The notes beneath the pieces are model-generated. The model had not been told where the DNA came from and made no database searches. It saw only the letters and a list, made by a program, of their open reading frames with translations. Of a DNA stretch of 64,000 nt, positions 47,103 to 58,055 are shown one piece after another. How positions within the stretch are numbered: position 1 is the stretch's first letter; every line of letters begins with the position of its first letter. This DNA is from Archivesica marissinica (lineage: Eukaryota > Mollusca > Bivalvia > Venerida > Vesicomyidae). The stretch spans positions 47,742,221 to 47,806,220 of the forward strand of contig CM026400.1 in assembly GCA_014843695.1 (NCBI GenBank). Reading direction: 5' to 3'. The translations under genes and the position numbers were made by a program.

Positions 47103-47318
47103 CTGTTTTAGTTTATTTATACCAATTATTTTAGTTCGATTGCAATTCCAGTTCTTAAAACATTATAGTGTTCGCTTTCGAGACCTAACACATGATGGAA
47201 TCCGTGTGGAATTTAAATGCCTTGCCTATCGACACAAAATGTAGCAGCTAGAGCTGGGCTCGAACTCCGGACCTATCACACCTGAAGCGCACGCCCTAGC
47301 ACTACGCTATCACGACGG
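47103..47318 (-). mobile_element. SINE family 4, inverted, diverged
   Basis: Tail TTTTAGTTCGATTGCAATTC, body GTGGAATTTAAATGCCTTGC, and head GGGCTCGAACTCCGGACC and GCACTACGCTATCACGAC. Confidence 0.82.
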
Positions 47319-47327
47319 TTTTATTTT

Positions 47328-47600
47328 TATACTATGTATTGTTCTCTATTACGTATATAATATACATTGTATAAGTATGTATTGTTCTCTATTACGTATA
47401 TAATATACATTGTATAATATGTATTGTTCTCTATTACGTATATAATATACATTGTATAATATGTATTGTTCTCTATTACGTATATAATATACATTGTATA
47501 ATATGTATTGTTCTCTATTACGTATATAATATACATTGTATGATATGTATTGTTCTCTATTACGTATATAATATACATTGTATAATATGTATTGTACTCT
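47328..47600. repeat. 42-bp AT-rich minisatellite, about 6 copies
   Basis: Unit TATTGTTCTCTATTACGTAT + ATAATATACATTGTATAATA + TG; unrelated in sequence to the 42-bp satellite at 1. Confidence 0.95.
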
Positions 47601-47628
47601 TATCAAGCTCTACACATATAGTATGACA

Positions 47629-47835
47629 TACAGTCTACATCCGCTATGTCGAATTCCGTCGGACCGAACAAACTACTTCGACATAACCGAAGTTTCACTT
47701 AACGAAATTCGACATGAACGGAGCCGGTTATACATGTATGTAAAATGGTAGTGTCTGAAACGGGACTTTGATCCGACTTCGAGATATCCGGAGAATTCGA
47801 CATAACCCACTTTGACATAACGGATGTAGACTGTA
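47629..47835. mobile_element. MITE, pogo/Tigger-like TIRs
   Basis: Left TACAGTCTACATCCGCTATG and inverted right TACAGTCTACATCCGTTATG; starts and ends at TA. 207 bp; interior has several TTCGACATAAC-type inverted motifs. Confidence 0.85.
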
Positions 47836-47849
47836 TATACTCTTAACTC

Positions 47850-48360
47850 TCAATTAGATGGCTTTCCCTTCTTAATGTTTAAAACACTCGGTGGCCTAGC
47901 ACCTGTCTATCTGCAGAGTCATTCAGATTTATATCCGATGTTCGAACTCAAAACTTGCGATCATCCGCCACTCTCCAACTTTACCCTCCTAAACCGACTA
48001 CTGAACTTTTCAGTAGACAATCGGTCTTATACTCAGGGTCACACGTGTGGAATTCCCTCCCTTATCATATCGAAACAGCACATTCTGTTCCACAGTTCGA
48101 AGATTTATACATCAGGTGGTGCACAGAACATACCAATAACCTTATAAACTGATACTAGTACATTATAATTATACATGAATATAAGTATTAGTTCTTGCAG
48201 CTTATATCTTATTTCCTATGAAAGTTTTACTGGTTACTGTTTACATGATTCATTATGCTATTTCATGTTTTAATTTGTTGAGGTAGATTGACTTAATTGT
48301 TCAAATGAGTTCTATCGTTAAATAAAATCTCTACTAGTATTATTATTATTATTATTATTC
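47850..48360 (+). pseudogene. 5'-truncated LINE with frameshifted RT C-terminus
   Basis: The first frame reads MFKTLGGLAPVYLQSHSDLY; a second frame, after a shift near 47950, reads SGSHVWNSLPYHIETAHSVP. LAP-x-Y-L...(frameshift)...WNSLP is the C-terminal signature of non-LTR ORF2. It is followed by a stop, a 3'UTR and GTTAAATAAAATCTCTACTA with (TTA)n at about 48340-48358. Not functional. Confidence 0.75.
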
Positions 48361-48411
48361 AATCGCAATCGTATATAAATGTGTATAAATTATTTTCAGC
48401 TTTAGCATTAC

Positions 48412-48552
48412 AATGTACTATATATAATTCCAATATGCAGTTTTCACTTATAGTCCTATCTTTTGATTGCATTTGATTTGTATATATAGATAGCTTAACT
48501 TTTGGTTCTCTAGTAAAATAAAGTCTTTATTATTATTATTATTATTATACGT
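48412..48552 (+). mobile_element. Retroelement 3' end, second copy
   Basis: Carries one AATGTACTATATATAATTCC unit, then AATATGCAGTTTTCACTTAT and AGTAAAATAAAGTCTTTATT with (TTA)n. Source model for the 19-bp array at 45500. Confidence 0.72.
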
Positions 48553-48607
48553 CCATTGCTGCATGTGCTAATTTGATTACCACTATGCTGGGTACTTTAT
48601 TGTGGCA

Positions 48608-48878
48608 GGTGTACTGTGTGACGTCTCGTGGACTGTGTGACGTCTCGTGGAATGTGTGTCGTCTCGTGGACTGTGTGACGTTTCGTGTACTGTGTGACGT
48701 CTCGTGGACTGTGTGACGTCTCGTGGAATGTGTGTCGTCTCGTGGAATGTGTGTCGTCTCGTGTACTGTGTGACGTCTCGTGGACTGTGTGACGTCTCGT
48801 GTACTGTGCGACGTCTCGTGGACTGTGTGACCTCTCTTGTACTGTGTGACGTCTCGTGGACTGTGTAACGTCTCTTGT
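48608..48878. repeat. 19-bp minisatellite, about 14 copies
   Basis: Unit GTGTGACGTCTCGTGGACT with GTACT, GAATG and CTCTTGT variants. Many copies contain GACGTC. Confidence 0.94.
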
Positions 48879-48884
48879 GTTGTT

Positions 48885-49261
48885 AGAGGGACTATAACAT
48901 TCCTAATTAATTAGCACGTGCTATACCTATTACCATCTCTATTTGCGTACGTCAGTCCAGTTGCTAACTTGATGCACTTACAGTGTACTTTATAATGTCA
49001 CAACATGATGTACTTTTATTGTTTGAACACTGGGCTTAGCCAGAGCTCCAGATAAGCTTTTAGCGTAAAGAGTATTTTACCCCCTGAAATTATATTCAAT
49101 TCTGATTTCTAAATTTCAAATAGTATTTTCACCCCCTGAAAATTTAGTCAATGCTGATTTCTCAATTTTACCATCGACAACCATGAACTGTGTACATGTT
49201 ACGTATTTAATCTATTACTGTTGTTACTTGTACTTTGTTAATAAAAATATACCACGATACC
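48885..49261. other. Unannotated; short duplicate at 49065-49165
   Basis: TATTTTACCCCCTGAAATTA and TATTTTCACCCCCTGAAAAT, each followed by TCAATTCTGATTTCT-like sequence, form a diverged tandem pair; otherwise nothing supported. Confidence 0.5.
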
Positions 49262-49712
49262 GCGAGAACTTTCTGTAAGCCGCTTGGCAAACGATAGTAT
49301 AACCGCAGCAACTCAGCATCTATGTTCACACTTGGTCCTATTTCAATCCCATTACGTAAATCATGACGTACATCTATAGCATTTACGTCTAGAATGAAAT
49401 TCTTATCATAGACTGGTTGTGCAGTTGTTAACAGTATAACCACAGAAACATTGCCTCTCTGTTCACACTTGGTCCTATTTCAATCCCATTACGTAAATCA
49501 TGACGTACATCTATAGCATTTACGTCTAGAATGAAATTCTTATCATAGACTGGTTGTGCAGTTGTTAACAGTATAACCACAGAAACATTGCGTCTCTGTT
49601 CACACTTGGTTCTATTTCAATCCCATTACGTAAATCATGACGTACATCTATAGCAGTTACGTCTAGAATGAAATTCGTATCATAGACGGGTTGTGCAGAT
49701 GTTAACAGTCGA
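49262..49712. repeat. 137-bp tandem repeat, about 3 copies
   Basis: TTCACACTTGGTCCTATTTC starts at 49325, 49462 and 49599, exactly 137 apart. The minus-strand frame of each copy reads QPVYDKNFILDVNAIDVRHD with few changes, but there is no wider ORF. Confidence 0.92.
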
Positions 49713-49775
49713 ACTGCGAATCCAGGAATCATTGGCCTGGACCCTAATAGCATTCCGGTAGTCTTTCATATTGGA
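49713..49775 (+). mobile_element. SINE family 1 variant, 5' part leading into the 71-bp array
   Basis: CGAACTGCGAATCCAGGAAT, TGGACCCTAATAGC and GTCTTTCATATTGGACTAGA keep the family-1 order (GACCCTAATAAAATTAACAG, TCTTTCAGATGGGAC) and pass straight into AAACCGAGGTC, the first array unit. Confidence 0.7.
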
Positions 49776-52700
49776 CTAGAAACCGAGGTCTTCTGTATTG
49801 GTTATGTACACCGGACACGTTAAACAACCAAGAATGTTTCTGTAATCTATAAACCGAGGCCTCCTGTATTGGTTATGTACATCGGACACGTTAAACAACC
49901 AAGACTGTTTCTGGAATCTATAAACCGAGGTCTCCTTTATTGGTTATGTACACCGGACACGTTAAACAACCATGAATGTTTCTGAAATCTATAAACTGAG
50001 GTCTCCTGTAGTGGTTATGTACACCGGACACGTTAAACAACCAAGAATGTTTCTGTAATCTATAAACCGAGGTCTCCTGTAGTGGTTATGTACATCTGAC
50101 ACGTTAAACAACCATGAATGTTTCTGTAATCTATAAACCGAGGTCTCCTTTATTGGTTATGTACACCGGACACGTTAAACAACCATGAATGTTTCTGAAA
50201 TCTATAAACCGAGGCCTCCTGTATTGGTTATGTACACCGGACACGTTAAACAACCAAGAATGTTTCTGTAATCTATAAACCGAGGTGTCGTGTATTGGTT
50301 ATGTACACCGGACACGTTAAACAACCAAGAATGTTTCTGTAATCTATAAACCGAGGTGTCGTGTATTGGTTATGTACACCGGACACGTTAAACAACCATG
50401 AATGTTTCTGAAATCTATAAACCGAGGTCTCCTTTATTGGTTATGTACACCGGACACGTTAAACAACCAAGAATGTTTCTGTAATCTATAAACTGAGGTC
50501 TCCTGTAGTGGTTATGTACATCGGACACGTTAAACAACCAAGAATGTTTCTGTAATCTATAAACCGAGGTATCCTGTATTGGTTATGTACACCGGACACG
50601 TTAAACAACCAAGACCGTTTCTGTAATCTATAAACCGAGGTGTCGTGTATTGGTTATGTACACCGGACACGTTAAACAACCAAGACTATTTCTGGAATCT
50701 ATAAACCGAGGTGTCGTGTATTGGTTATGTACACCGGACACGTTAAACAACCAAGAATGTTTCTGTAATCTATAAACCGAGGTCTCCTGTAGTGGTTATG
50801 TACATCGGACACGTTAAACAACCAAGACCGTTTCTGTAATCTATAAACCGAGGTATCCTGTATTGGTTATGTACACCGGACACGTTAAACAACCAAGACT
50901 ATTTCTGGAATCTATAAACCGAGGTGTCGTGTATTGGTTATGTACACCGGACACGTTAAACAACCAAGACTATTTCTGGAATCTATAAACCGAGGTGTCG
51001 TGTATTGGTTATGTACACCGGACACGTTAAACAACCATGAATGTTTCTGTAATCTATAAACCGAGGTCTCCTTTATTGGTTATGTACACCGGACACGTTA
51101 AACAACCATGAATGTTTCTGTAATCTATAAACCGAGGTCTCCTTTATTGGTTATGTACACCGGACACGTTAAACAACCAAGAATGTTTCTGTAATCTATA
51201 AACCGAGGTCTTCTTTATTGGTTATGTACACCGGACACGTTAAACAACCAAGAATGTTTCTGGAATCTATAAACCGAGGTGTCGTGTATTGGTTATGTAC
51301 ACCGGACACGTTAAACAACCATGAATGTTTCTGAAATCTATAAACCGAGGTCTCCTTTATTGGTTATGTACACCGGACACGTTAAACAACCAAGAATGTT
51401 TCTGTAATCTATAAACCGAGGTCTCCTGTAGTGGTTATGTACATCGGACACGTTAAACAACCAATAATGTTTCTGTAATCTATAAACCGAGGTATCCTGT
51501 ATTGGTTATGTACACCGGGCACGTTAAACAACCAAGACCGTTTCTGTAATCTATAAACCGAGGTGTCGTGTATTGGTTATGTACACCGGACACGTTAAAC
51601 AACCAAGACTATTTCTGGAATCTATAAACCGAGGTGTCGTGTATTGGTTATATACACCGGACACGTTAAACAACCAAGAATGTTTCTGTAATCTATAAAC
51701 CGAGGTCTCCTGTAGTGGTTATGTACATCGGACACGTTAAACAACCAAGAATGCTTCTGTAATCTATAAACCGAGGTATCCTGTATTGGTTATGTACACC
51801 GGGCACGTTAAACAACCAAGACCGTTTCTGTAATCTATAAACCGAGGTGTCGTGTATTGGTTATGTACACCGGACACGTTAAACAACCAAGACTATTTCT
51901 GGAATCTATTAACCGAGGTGTCGTGTATTGGTTATGTACACCGGACACGTTAAACAACCAAGACTGTTTCTGGAATCTATAAACCGAGGTGTCGTGTATT
52001 GGTTATGTACACCGGACACGTTAAACAACCAAGACTATTTCTGGAATCTATAAACCGAGGTGTCGTGTATTGGTTATGTACACCGGACACGTTAAACAAC
52101 AATGAATGTTTCTGTAATCTATAAACCGAGGTCTCCTTTATTGGTTATGTACACCGGACACGTTAAACAACCATGAATGTTTCTGTAATCTATAAACCGA
52201 GGTCTCCTTTATTGGTTATGTACACCGGACACGTTAAACAACCAAGAATGTTTCTGTAATCTATAAACCGAGGTCTCCTTTATTGGTTATGTACACCGGA
52301 CACGTTAAACAACCAAGAATGTTTCTGGAATCTATAAACCGAGGTGTCGTGTATTGGTTATGTACACCGGACACGTTAAATAACCATGAATGTTTCTGAA
52401 ATCTATAAACCGAGGTCTCCTTTATTGGTTATCTACACCGGACACGTTAAACAACCAAGAATGTTTCTGTAATCTATAAACCGAGGTATCCTGTATTGGT
52501 TATGTACACCGGGCACGTTAAACAACCAAGACCGTTTCTGTAATCTATAAACCGAGGTGTCGTGTATTGGTTATGTACACCGGACACGTTAAACAACCAA
52601 GACTATTTCTGGAATCTATAAACCGAGGTGTCGTGTATTGGTTATGTACACCGGACACGTTAAACAACCAAGAATGTTTCTGTAATCTATAAACCGAGGT

Positions 52701-53733
52701 CTCCTGTAGTGGTTATGTACATCGGACACGTTAAACAACCAAGAATGCTTCTGTAATCTATAAACCGAGGTATCCTGTATTGGTTATGTACACCGGACAC
52801 GTTAAACAACCAAGACTATTTCTGGAATCTATTAACCGAGGTGTCGTGTATTGGTTATGTACACCGGACACGTTAAACAACCAAGACTGTTTCTGGAATC
52901 TATAAACCGAGGTGTCGTGTATTGGTTATGTACACCGGACACGTTAAACAACCAAGAATGTTTCTGTAATCTATAAACCGAGGTCTCCTGTAATGGTTAT
53001 GTACACCGGACACGTTAAACAACCAAGAATGTTTCTGTAATCTATAAACCGAGGTGTCCTGTATTGGTTATGTACATCGGACACGTTAAACAACCAAGAC
53101 TGTTTCTGTAATCTATAAACCGAGGTCTACTGTATTGGCTATGTACGCCGGACACGTTAAACAACCAAGACTGTTTCTGGAATCTATAAACCGAGGTCTC
53201 CTGTAGTGGTTATGTACACCGGACACGTTAAACAACCAAGAGTGTTTCTGTAATCTATAAACCGAGGCCTCCTGTATTGGTTATGTACACCGGACACGTT
53301 AAGCAACCAAGAATGTTTCTGGAATCTATAAACCGAGGCCTCCTGTATTGGTTATGTACACCGGACACGTTAAACAACCAAGACTGTTTCTGTAATCTAT
53401 AAACCGAGGTATCCTGTATTGGTTATGTACACCGGACACGTTAAACAACCAACACTGTTTCTGTAATCTATAAACCGAGGCCTCCTGTATTGGTTATGTA
53501 CACCGGACACGTTAAACAACCAACACTGTTTCTGTAATATATAAACCGAGGTATCCTGTAGTGGTTATGTACACCGGACACGTTAAACAACCAAGACTGT
53601 TTCTGTAATATATAAACCGAGGTCTCCTGTAGTGGTTATGTACACCGGACACGTTAAACAACCAAGAATGTTTCTGTAATCTATAAACCGAGGTCTTCTG
53701 TATTGGTTATGTACACCGGACACGTTAAACAAC
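49776..53733. repeat. 71-bp satellite, about 56 copies, derived from a SINE core
   Basis: Unit AAACCGAGGTCTCCTGTATT, GGTTATGTACACCGGACACG, TTAAACAACCAAGAATGTTT, CTGTAATCTAT. Aligns over its length with the family-1 core (AAACCGAGGTCTCGTGTCGG, ...TTTACACCGTGCACG, TAAAAGAACCAG, CTCTGGAAT). Multi-unit blocks recur at spacings that are multiples of 71. Confidence 0.93.
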
Positions 53734-54612
53734 CAAGGTGTAAGCAAGGCACATCACACACATTGCTTAGTACCCGTTAACCACGTAGGGTCCCGGTTTC
53801 GATACTCGGTCAGGGCACGTAGTTGACGGTGTAAGCAAGCACACCACACACATTGCTTAGTACCCGTTAACCTAATAGGGTCCCGGTTTCGATACTCGGT
53901 CAGAGCACGTATTTGACGGTGTAAGCAAGGCACATCACACACATTGCTTAGTACCCGTTAACCACGTAGGGTCCCGGTTTCGATACTCGATCAGGACACG
54001 TATGTTACGGTGTAAGCAAGGCACATCACACACATTGCTTAGTACCAGTTAACCACGTATGGTCCCGGTTTCGATACTCGGTCAGGGTACGTATGTGACG
54101 GTGTAAGCAAGGCACACCACACACATTGCTTAGTACCCGTTAACCACGTAGGGTCCCGGTTTCGATACTCGGTCAGGGCACGTATGTGACGCTGTAAGCA
54201 AGGCACATAACACACATTGCTTAGTACCAGTTAACGACGTAGGGTCCCGGTTTCGATACTCGGTCAGGGTACGTATGTGACGGTGTAAGCAAGGCACAAC
54301 ATACACATTGCTTAGTACCAGTTAATCACGTAGGGTCCCGGTTTCGATACTCGATCAGGACACGTATGTTGCGGTGTAAGCAAGCACACCACACACATTG
54401 CTTAGTACCAGTTAACCACGTAGGGTCCCGGTTTCGATACTCGATCAGGACACGTATGTTACGGTGCAAGCAAGCACACCACACACATTGCTTAGTATCA
54501 GTTAACCACGTAGGGTCCCTGTTTCGATACTCGGTCAGGGCACGTATGTGATGGTGTAAGCAAGCACACCACACACATTGCTTAGTACCCGTCAACAGCT
54601 TAGGTCGGCCAA
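53734..54612. repeat. 91-bp tandem repeat, about 9.6 copies
   Basis: Unit GGTGTAAGCAAGGCACATCA, CACACATTGCTTAGTACCCG, TTAACCACGTAGGGTCCCGG, TTTCGATACTCGGTCAGGGC, ACGTATGTGAC. Begins at the exact end of the 71-bp array. GGTTTCGATACTC is box B-like, but no full tRNA fold is seen. Confidence 0.95.
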
Positions 54613-54635
54613 GTATGCCCAGGTAAAACATAGAC

Positions 54636-54927
54636 AATCGTGGTTCATTCTAGAAGGCAACATGGGCGAAATAGTCGCCCTAGGAACCATGATTTCGCCC
54701 CGGGGGCCCCACTTCTCCCTAATTTTTTGTTAATTTATTTTTACAATTTTATAATTTTACAATATAATTTTTTTTCCAGTAAGATACACTGACCCATTAG
54801 AAAGCACATTCTATATTTAATGGTCATACCGTGTATTTTAACATTGAATGTTGAACATTATTAAATAACACCATTTAAGAGCGCGCTTACTCATTCTCAC
54901 AAAAAATGTGACCTTATACTGAGCCCT
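54636..54927 (-). mobile_element. hAT-like MITE, empty-site copy
   Basis: Inverse of the outer element at 60273-61545: GTGGTTCATTCTAG...ATGGGCGAAAT...CCATGATTTCGCCC...AGTAAGATACACTGACCC...AACACCATTTAAG...TGAGCCCTG. It lacks the inner 1-kb hAT insertion. Confidence 0.75.
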
Positions 54928-55072
54928 GGCCCGGAGGTTATAAAACTTTTCTCAGATCTCAATTCCAAGTGATCTGATTTGTTGATTCTGAGTGTGACTG
55001 TCAGCTGAACCAATCAGACAATTGAGACTGAGTTGTGAGATTGGAGAAAAGTTTTATAACCTCCAGGCCTGG
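54925..55072. mobile_element. Foldback MITE
   Basis: Left CCTGGCCCGGAGGTTATAAA and inverted right CCAGGCCTGGAGGTTATAAA, extending to ACTTTTCTC on both sides; 148 bp, abutting the MITE on its left. Confidence 0.88.
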
Positions 55073-55192
55073 ACAATGTTCAATTTGCAAAATAAATAAT
55101 ATCATTTAAAATCCACATCTACATTTCACTCGCATACACACATGGTATATAAAAAACACTAAATTGTTCATAAATAGGTCATAGTTCTCCTA

Positions 55193-55950
55193 CTAGCGTC
55201 CACCTAGGCCACTATAGATCGCCATACTTGGTGTTGCTCTGCAGCTATTACATCAGGCTACATACGTATATAGGTCATATGGGGTCGCATCGTCTAGTTT
55301 GTACAGACGGATCTGTAGTCAAGTGGTAACACGCTGGATTGGTAATCCAGGGATCGCAGGTTCTATCACCCCGTCTGACCCTAATAAAATTAACAGTATT
55401 TCAGATTGGACTGTAAACCGAGGTCTCGTGTCGGTGCTTTACACCGTGCACGTAAAAGAACCAGAGAAGACTCTGGAATGTGTCTGTCTGTATCATTGCA
55501 CTATCCTCCACACATATAAAATGACTAATCTCTTCAGGAGGCGTCGCTCATATGGGAAAACGATAAATAAACGTAACACACACTCGTCTAGTTTGCTCGC
55601 TATACAGTACCAAAGGGGCCCGGAACCGTCATTCTGTGGTTTTAGAAGGGGTGCTGACCAATTATTGACTAAGTGTATCGTCCACCCAGGCCAATATAGA
55701 GAGTCATAAATTGTCTTTGCTTTGCAGCTATTCCACGAGGCTACATAATATATATCGTATATCCGGTCATATGAGGTCACATCGTCTAGTGTTCTAGCTA
55801 TTCAGTACCAAAGACGGTTTTCGAAGCGTGGTTGTCCGTTGCAGCGTCCACCCAGGGCAATATAGAGAGTCAAACTTGACGTTGCGTTGCAGCTATTGTA
55901 CCAGGCTACATACGTATACCCGGTCATATGGGGTCACATCGTATAGTACA
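55193..55950. repeat. Diverged ~200-bp tandem triplication, first unit split by a SINE
   Basis: GCGTCCACCTAGGCCACTAT / CGTCCACCCAGGCCAATATA / GCGTCCACCCAGGGCAATAT, each followed by GCAGCTATT..., CAGGCTACATACGTATA and GGTCATATGGGGTC, mark three units (about 55197, 55679, 55847). Confidence 0.8.
55306..55583 (+). mobile_element. SINE, family 1, copy 15, with 12-bp target-site duplication
   Basis: Full copy between TCGTCTAGTTTG at 55290-55301 and 55584-55595. The CAACCGGTAGCG segment near the tail is shortened. Confidence 0.95.
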
Positions 55951-55959
55951 TCGTATAAT

Positions 55960-56149
55960 ACGCATGTACGCACGTGCGTAAGATTTATTTTGACAGTTCC
56001 TGAAAATGAAAATTATAAATGCGAACAATGCAATAAAACTGAATCGTAAGGGGGACACAGACATTGGTCATTCACAAGAAAGCAGACATGATGTTCATAG
56101 TATGCAATAGTCACCTCGTAATCCATAAATAGGCATAGCTACGCACCTG
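55960..56149 (-). mobile_element. CGTAGC-TIR element, inverted partial copy
   Basis: CGCATGTACGCACGTGCGTA, CAGTTCCTGAAAATGAAAAT, GGACACAGACATTGGTCATT and the end GGCATAGCTACGCACCTG match the right half of 12653-12959 inverted. Confidence 0.65.
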
Positions 56150-56155
56150 GTCACA

Positions 56156-56822
56156 TTGCCTAGTTGGCATGATTTTCGCTACCAAATAGGCTATTGTCCT
56201 TAATTGTAATTTGGTTGTTTTATACCCAATGAATGAGATTGTCATAATAATGGAAAAATACAAGGGGAGGTAAAAATTCGTAAATTCACTTTCCCGGAAA
56301 TAGTTGGTTAGTGCTGGGCTGCAAATGAGGACATGAGGGCAGCATTGCGTTCCCTGTCAGATATACATATGAACACATGGACATACGTATTGGATAGTTG
56401 ATGGATTTGGTTAAGTAAATGCCACGCATTGATAAGGATATTTTTTCTACTGCTCAATTGCAGCCCGGCGTTACTGGTTTCCGGCGATGCTGTACATAAC
56501 AGACCTATATTAGTATATATTTTGAATGTTCATACACTGCAAACAATTTCAAGTGACAGAATAAACAACATTTTACTTTTCATTCATTAAAATCGAGTGT
56601 TACTTTTTCAAAGTTTTGGAGAAGTCTTATAAAACGGCGGCACATCGGTCCCAGTAATCCGGAATGACGTCACCAGTTTTCACCTAAGTGGAAATTGCCT
56701 CCAGCACGAGCAATAGTATCATAAGTATGTAAGCAAAACTTTTTAACAAAACGATATAAATACGGAACACTATCTTATCTATCGCGGGGATGTAGACATG
56801 TTGCGCATCAAAAACAGCAAAA
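56156..56822. other. Unique stretch upstream of POFUT1
   Basis: No repeat recognised; possible promoter region of the downstream gene. Contains TGACGTCA at 56665-56672. Confidence 0.45.
56665..56672. promoter_or_regulatory. CRE-like palindrome TGACGTCA
   Basis: Full consensus CREB/ATF site about 400 bases before the POFUT1 start codon in repeat-poor sequence. A single 8-mer; a function is not shown. Confidence 0.25.
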
Positions 56823-56935
56823 GTGGAAGTCGTGATAGCACAGTGCATCAGGTGCGAAAGATCTGGAGTTCGAGCCCCGCACTGGAGCCGTTACGATTGT
56901 GCACTTAGGCAAGGCATTTAATTTCCAAGTTCAAC
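56823..56935 (+). mobile_element. SINE family 4, 5' half
   Basis: GTCGTGATAGCACAGTGCAT, GGAGTTCGAGCCCCGC and TTAGGCAAGGCATTTAATTT; then cut. Confidence 0.8.
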
Positions 56936-57011
56936 TGTATTTCGGAAAGAATTTTAGTAGCAATGCACTTGGTACAGGGAAAAAGTGCATTTTTTGCGAT
57001 GTAATGTCGCT
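56936..57011. mobile_element. TTAA-type MITE right-end fragment
   Basis: AAAAAGTGCATTTTTTGCGA, TGTAATGTCGCT then TTAA (57012-57015); joins the truncated SINE directly. Confidence 0.65.
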
Positions 57012-57075
57012 TTAATAAACGGGTATTTTATAATTTTAACTTAAACGTTTATATGAAATACTTGCAGTAATTCTG

Positions 57076-57181
57076 ATGGATGCGACTCGGTTGTTGTTGG
57101 TTGTCGTTGGAGCAATGGTATCCATGGCTACACAGATATCCGTGGACACAAAAGGCTACATTATGTACTGTCCTTGTATGG
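57076..57181 (+). CDS. POFUT1: POFUT1 (protein O-fucosyltransferase 1), exon 1
   Basis: The ATG at 57076 opens a hydrophobic signal peptide (LLLVVVGAMVSM) followed by GYIMYCPCMG, the conserved mature N-terminus of POFUT1. The exon encodes 35 residues plus one base, with donor GGGTAGGT (phase 1). POFUT1 (glycosyltransferase family GT65) transfers fucose from GDP-fucose to Ser/Thr of EGF-like repeats in the endoplasmic reticulum and is needed for Notch signalling. A possible acceptor (ATACTTGCAG) 9 bases before the ATG suggests a 5'UTR intron. The family is about 390 residues long; this window covers roughly the first 115. Confidence 0.92.
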
Positions 57182-57224
57182 GTAGGTACACACTAACAAT
57201 GCGAAAATGGTTTCCTATATGTCA

Positions 57225-57325
57225 AGTGTACAGGTACAAGCCGGTGTACAGGTACAAGCCGGTGTACAGATACAAGCCGGTGTACAGGCACATGTCGGTG
57301 TGTACAGGTACACTCCAGCGTACAG
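57225..57325. repeat. 18-bp tandem repeat in POFUT1 intron 1
   Basis: GTGTACAGGTACAAGCCG repeated about 4 times with drift, starting about 45 bases after the exon 1 donor. Reading through it would extend exon 1 in frame. Confidence 0.9.
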
Positions 57326-57810
57326 AGCCCATATATATGTTATATCTGGGTACACATATATCTGAGTGAATGGACTACTACCATACATAAATGCCTATAA
57401 GACACGTTTTTTATCACCTGATTGTGGCCTCAACGTGGCTTTCCACGTGAGCGCGAAAAACAAAACATGTGTTAAATAGTATCCATAATTTTGTTGTGGA
57501 AAAGAAAGCACTGAAAATTTCTTTAACGTGCACTGGCCAAACGTGCAATTATGTTTGATCTGGTGTCCATATTATCAACCCGTCTTATATGCGAGTGCAT
57601 ACCAAAACCCACAGATTTCAGGACCAAAGTAGGTTTGTCGTTTTATAGGCGAGATGGCCGTATAGGCGATTGTGGACGATATATGAACAATGAAGTACCA
57701 AGCATATGGGTGTGAACGTTACAATTTTCCGGAGTGAATAATAATTTTACAAATCAATATTTATTGATTATCATTAACCCATTTCATTCTGGATACATTT
57801 AAAGGCTTTT

Positions 57811-57985
57811 GCAAACAACATAGATCCAGATCAGCCGCAGCGTAACGCTGCATGCTGATCAGGATAGATCTATGTTGTTTGCTACATAGCTAAGTGTCTT
57901 AGCAAGATCATCTGAATAGCAAACAGCATAGAGCCTGATCAGACGGAACATTCTGTCGCTGCTGATCTGGCTCTATGTTCTTTGC
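57811..57985. mobile_element. Paired-hairpin repeat element
   Basis: Hairpin 1 (57811-57882): GCAAACAACATAGATCCAGA against its inverse; hairpin 2 (57919-57985): GCAAACAGCATAGAGCCTGA against its inverse. The two hairpins are related to each other (GCAAACARCATAGA...TGATCAG). Confidence 0.85.
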
Positions 57986-58055
57986 AAATACGGTTTGAAC
58001 GGTATCCAGATTTTTTAATGTATTTCCTGGTGTTGGTTTTTGTATCATTTTTTAA

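Noticed and set aside
48608..48878. Cluster of CREB-type sites in the GACGTC repeat
   Set aside because: Units contain TGACGTCTC, not the full TGACGTCA; simple minisatellite.
53734..54612. CRISPR-like array or tRNA cluster in the 91-bp repeat
   Set aside because: Units are contiguous without unique spacers, the genome is eukaryotic, and only a box B-like stretch is present.
57182..57369. Continuation of the POFUT1 exon 1 frame to residue 97
   Set aside because: It runs through a strong GTAGGT donor into 18-bp repeats; the conserved protein continues at 58832.
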